Origin: Gautieria morchelliformis | Taxonomy: Eukaryota; Basidiomycota; Agaricomycetes; Gomphales; Gomphaceae | Reading direction: 5' to 3' | Assembly: GCA_015179125.1 (NCBI GenBank) | Contig: WHVA01000327.1 | Coordinates: 62,001 to 126,000 of the forward strand | Length of the DNA stretch: 64,000 nt | Shown here: one piece after another, positions 60,284 to 64,000 of the stretch | How positions within the stretch are numbered: position 1 is the stretch's first letter | Layout of the letters: each line of letters begins with the position of its first letter | Position numbers and translations under genes: made by a program | The notes under the pieces: generated by a model | What the model was told of the DNA's origin: nothing | Databases searched by the model: none | What the model saw: only the letters and a program-made list of their open reading frames with translations

Positions 60284-61002
60284 GCTTCTCATTCTTCATT
60301 CATGAAAAATGATGCTTTTGTTCGAGAGCGTCTACTTGTCCGTCCCTGTCCCCGTCGGAGCTCCGACGCGGGAGGGTAGGTACACTAAACTCGGAGAAAT
60401 AATATAATGTCACTGAATTAAGATAACGGCAGGACGTTGGACAAAGATGTGTCACGTGATCCGGGAATTGGAGGCGAAGCCCTATATATAAGTAGTTCGT
60501 TCTAAGCCCAGCTTGCGAGCAATCCCCATGGCTGAGGACACCCGCAGCTCCCAGGCTATGACGGTCGGTTTGCACAAAAAGTCTTGACCCCACGCGCCGG
60601 AGAGTGAAAATCGCGCGCCGCAAGGTACATGCCGCGCCCAAAAAAACAGAGGTGCGCGCGAATAATAAGGCGCGCACCTGCTAAAATATGTAGTTTTACC
60701 CTAGCACATTATAAAAAACATAACCTGCGCAAGCGGAATTGTCAGTGTCGCGCGCGCACATCACCTAGTTGACTAAGCTACTAACACTTATTGATCAAGA
60801 GAGGATATTTTTTTAATTAAAATGTATTTATTATTAGTTGGAAAGAGAGTATAATAATGTGGAGAGCAGACAAAGGAGGGTATTGAAGCTATTAAAAAAG
60901 GAGTGTGATCAGGAGGTAGAGCGGACTAGGAGGGTATGAAGCTATTAAAAGAATATCATTAATGAGCGGAACGGTTGAATTATTGGTGCTTGAAGGTGAC
61001 GG
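60284..61002. other. Intergenic region with GC-rich palindromes and a direct repeat
   Basis: No gene is supported here. Between about 60590 and 60760 the sequence switches to clustered gcgcgc words, among them a perfect 10-bp inverted repeat. Downstream is AT-rich DNA with a near-identical repeat of about 23 bp at 60875-60897 and 60929-60950 (ggagggtat[t]gaagctattaaaa). This abrupt change may mark the edge of a mobile element that contains the genes to the right. Confidence 0.5.
60650..60679. repeat. 10-bp GC-rich inverted repeat
   Basis: Arm aggtgcgcgc (60650-60659) is the exact reverse complement of gcgcgcacct (60670-60679), with a 10-nt AT-rich spacer. Related gcgcgc words recur at 60612-60618 and 60749-60758. 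Such clusters are seen in the subterminal parts of some DNA transposons. Confidence 0.8.
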
Positions 61003-62608
61003 TCAATGCAGATCTGACTGATCTTCTCCCTGGTTCAGGTTCCAAAAGCAAGGAGTAGTGGCGGGAGGGGCGGCGTAATCATGAATCTTTCCGGACTTGG
61101 GTGTGGGTTTAAAAACAGCTTCAAAGCGGTCGAACGATTCCTCAAGAGTAGCAGTATCGATTGAGGCTGTATCGTCATCGTCGTGGTTGTGTCGAGTCCT
61201 TTTCTTACCTTTTCCAGAGGGGCCAGGCATCACATAGTCATCATCAGAATTGCTCAAACCTGTGATTTGTAAGTTCGCTGGATTTCGTACGTTAGAACCA
61301 GTGTGCATATGACTTACGATTCTTTCGAGTGACTTTCTGCTTCTTTGAACGAGTGCTCGACTCCACAAAAACATCGTCATCGCTATCAGCATCGGCTTAA
61401 GAATGAATCGTCAGTAATCAGCTTAGGTGGACATGCAAGTGAGCTTACCTGCCCTCCGTTTGCGTACAGCCTTGCCCTTTCCTTTTTGAGCTTGCACAGC
61501 GATATCTTCCATTGCCTCGATAATTTCAGGAATGGGGATGTGAGTCACTAAGTAGTTGTAGTTAATAATCTTAATAAACTGGCTTAATGGATATTAGACT
61601 TACCAAAGAACAGTTTGGTATCCTGCCAGCCTTTGCTCTTACACCCTTTCACACTTTTAACTTCGTATCCGTCGGGCATCTCACGGTGGAGCTCTAGGTG
61701 CGACTGGCGAGTCTTGAGGAGTCGCCACTGGTGCTTGTGGTCAGGTAGGTCCGCAGCAGCAATATCCAGTCGTTCAAATGGAAGCGGTAATGTTTCACGC
61801 AACCACTGATCAATCCGATCGACATCCCAGCTATCACCGAACTTGTACTGGTTACGGCTTCCGATTGCAGCATACCCGAGCTTTGCAAGTTCATCAATCT
61901 GTTGTGCTGTCGGCTCATCGGTACTTATCAAGCTACCATCTTCCTGGAATGAAAGTGAGGAAAAAAGGTGAGTGAGAAGGCAATGAAACTTACATTAAGT
62001 CCGTAAGGCAGGAAGATGATCATCCGGATGCTGGTAAACCTGTCATCTGTACTGGTAGCTCCGGCAACTGCCAGAAGCTTCTTCCGTTTCCCTTTAGTCG
62101 TCGCTGTGGCTTTCCCCTGCAGTTGATAGCGTTATTCGTAGGGAATCTGATATATATGTGAGCTTACTTTCGAACTGAAATCCTCATCTGACTGCAGATT
62201 CAGAACTGTTTTCTTCAAACCAGAGAGGGCCTCCTTTCTAGCTTCTCCTTCCGAGCTTTTAGCTTGGAATCGCTTGTTGATGACGCTCCCAATAGCGGCA
62301 CTGCCACTGCCGCTACTGCTGCCACTGCCACTACTGCTGCCACTGGCACTGTTGTTCCCTGAAGGCTGGGTGCCGTTAAGGTACGTTGATAGAATAGCGT
62401 CCATCTTAGCTGCTGTTAATCCGCTAGGAGGTGGCGACGAAGGAGGCGCGATGTTGATGTGCCACGAGATACTGTGAGTACACTCATTGCATGTGTTTAT
62501 TTCATCCTCATCCGGAGCTGCTTTGAGGACGAACATTAGGCAGCGACATTTGATTTTGGCTTCATCAGTGATCTCCACCCGTGAGCATCTGGATAAAACA
62601 GGAGCCAT
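61003..62608 (-). CDS. Unrecognised low-complexity protein, possible element accessory gene
   Basis: The start at 62606-62608 reads MAPVLSRCSRVEITDEAKIK, then a Cys/His cluster (KCRCLMF, CNECTHSISWH), a Pro/Ser-rich part and a Ser/Gly repeat (SASGSSSGSGSSSGSGSA). A gtaagc donor ends the exon at about 62168; later exons read GKATATTKGKRKKLLAVAG, FTSIRMIIFLPYGLN, IDELAKLGYAAIGSRNQYKF, DVDRIDQWLRETLPLPFERL, HREMPDGYEVKSVKGCKSKG, then basic and acidic tails (RTRHNHDDDDTASIDTATLE), ending GEDQSDLH at 61003. About five introns are present. The conserved-looking core is the LRETLPLPFERLD to KSVKGCKSKGW part. I do not recognise the family, but its position beside an integrase gene suggests an element-borne or element-amplified gene. 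A DNA-binding role is a guess. Confidence 0.6.
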
Positions 62609-62777
62609 AGGAGAGTATGATGTGTGGGGGAGGGGTGGTGCATGTGTAGACTGAAAAGTGGTATTTAAGAAAATTTTATCACAGAACTGTAATTTTATAC
62701 AGTCACATCCGCTTGGGCGGGACTCGGCAGGCTCAAGGTGTGAAACTGAACAATGTATTCATATCTTTCGATCTCTA

Positions 62778-64000
62778 CTAGTTAGAAAAATGGTATAGAA
62801 CTGTCTGCATGGCATATAGACCATGAACCCAAGCGATAGCTCGGGGCATCCAAATCGCTGATGGTAAATCTACCATTACCCCCTTGTTTCGCCCAAACCT
62901 AACCCACTCCGATGCTGGGTATTCCTCACCAACCCATTCCGATGTCCTGAGGCCATACCCGACAGGGATCAGGCCGCTTGCTCGCAGGTCACGTAGCACC
63001 GTATCCAAAAGCGTAACATGTGCTGGATCGGCAAAGGGGCAGCGACTTCGAGGGCATTTAACCGCTTTATGATTGACGTTAGCGTGAATGTGGGAGGAGA
63101 TAGTTTGCTGTATGATGTTCTCTTCTGAATCTTCAATGTCAGACACAGATCCAGTGTCAGACCCAATAGCGGCATCTGAGCCCGAGTCTTCTTCATCAGA
63201 TGGATATCCAGCACCGGTCTGTTGGGATCTTCGGTGAGTTGGGTTACCAAGTACGCTGTAGTACTGTTGCAGAATATTGGGATCAATATCTTCAAACTCC
63301 TCGACTGCTGCCCCATAAAGCGATTCATTAATGAATCGCAGATCCTGCATATCTTCAGTATACATCGAGTGCATACAAATGTGAAGATACGTACCAAGGG
63401 ACTCTGATTGCTGTGCTCTGATAGTGGATGCAAGTTCCAGTCCTGTGCGAATGAATCACAATCCCCGTTGATGAGATCTAAGAATAGATGTTGTAAAAGC
63501 CAAAGGTGGTGGGGATTAGCGCGGTTGAGTCGATGCATTCTTTCTAAGCATGTGAAGAATCCTCGCCATTGCCGAACGAATTGCTTTGCAACTTCGACCC
63601 ACAGGCGCTCAATCCGAGTATTGTGTGTTGATCTGAAGGACTTATTAAACAAATGCAAGGCAATGAAATAAATGCACTTATGACCCCCATAAAAAGGAGC
63701 CCCGTCCAGCCCCCCTATGCATGATCATCCAAACGGCTACATCGAGGTTTTTGCCTCCTCGATCGCCACGAACCTGGGAGGGACAGCCAAATTTGCGAAT
63801 ACTGTCCAAAAATAGCTCGAGGACGGTTGCGGCACAGTTGTTTGTGCTCGCTCGCAGAGCAGTCACCTGCATAAGTGTGATAAGAGCATTATTTCTATAA
63901 AATATGGGCACTTACAATGTGGTCGTGTCCATCAATCATCCCATGGATGACAATTCCCCACAGAATCAATTTGTGGTGGCCGTCGATGTGCACAACAGAA
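62778..64000 (-). mobile_element. Integrase-core (rve-type) transposase gene, cut by window edge
   Basis: The minus strand codes for a protein of the integrase-core family common in Agaricomycete genomes. Segments near the window end read VVHIDGHHKLILWGIVIHGM, VTALRASTNNCAATVLELFL, FGCPSQVRGDRGGKNLDVAV; then NTRIERLWVEVAKQFVRQWR, HRLNRANPHHLWLLQHLFLD, and a C-terminal part with EEFEDIDPNILQQYYSVLGN, ending at 62778. The D and E residues of a retroviral-type integrase fold are seen in IDGHH, RGDRGG and TRIERLW. The gene continues beyond the window, so neither its start nor the element's far terminus can be seen. No reverse transcriptase, capsid or LTR is visible, so a DNA transposon is likelier than an LTR element. 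What is in view looks whole and probably young. Confidence 0.75.

Noticed and set aside
62778-64000. LTR retrotransposon or retrovirus-like element
   Set aside because: Only an integrase-type gene is visible, with no reverse transcriptase, protease, capsid or LTR in the window; a DNA-type element fits better.

Overview
This 64 kb window is nuclear DNA of a filamentous fungus, most likely a mushroom-forming basidiomycete (Agaricomycetes). The signs are densely packed genes on both strands, many introns of about 50-60 nt with GT..AG (and a few GC..AG) ends, very small exons, typical fungal families (PMT O-mannosyltransferase, ATG2, NADH-type GLT1, monocarboxylate-type MFS) and, at the right end, an integrase family common in Agaricomycete genomes. 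Exon boundaries were placed by eye from reading frame, splice sites and family conservation.

Layout. 1-1941: 3' part of a WD40 protein resembling TFIIIC subunit 6. 1942-2903: intergenic DNA with two strong fold-back structures. 2904-4534: a medium-chain dehydrogenase/reductase. 4671-10208: two tandem minus-strand genes, a Hel2/ZNF598-type RING E3 ligase and a Ubp3/USP10-type deubiquitinase. 11533-18954: fibrillarin, PMT2-type mannosyltransferase and a large coiled-coil protein. 19064-25448: a seven-zinc-knuckle Gis2/CNBP protein with microexons, COX5, ATP synthase epsilon, a Rab4-type GTPase and eIF4A. 26131-31212: an MFS transporter and a choline-transporter-like (CTL/PNS1) protein. 31283-38057: ATG2. 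38140-39676: RLP24 and a stand-alone DRAP (riboflavin) deaminase. 39971-48979: glutamate synthase GLT1 and LST8 sharing a 146 bp promoter. 49471-57022: an unrecognised spliced gene, an ALKBH7-like dioxygenase, a CHORD-CS protein and mitochondrial IF2. 58267-60277: a tiny metallothionein gene, the Rab geranylgeranyltransferase alpha subunit and a tRNA-Pro. 61003-64000: an unrecognised low-complexity protein and a partial integrase-type transposase gene, probably mobile-element territory.

Shared themes. Many of the genes serve ribosome production, translation and growth control: fibrillarin, RLP24, eIF4A, Gis2, mitochondrial IF2, TFIIIC, tRNA-Pro, Hel2/Ubp3 and LST8. Others serve nitrogen supply (GLT1), autophagy (ATG2) or mitochondrial energy production (COX5, ATP15). 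Most of this is ordinary housekeeping synteny. The points that deserve attention are the short metallothionein gene, the microexon-rich Gis2 gene, the adjacent ubiquitin writer/eraser pair for stalled ribosomes, the LST8-GLT1 and ATG2-CTL divergent pairs, the perfect hairpins near 2.2-2.5 kb and 10.8 kb, and a Rab with Thr in place of the catalytic Gln.
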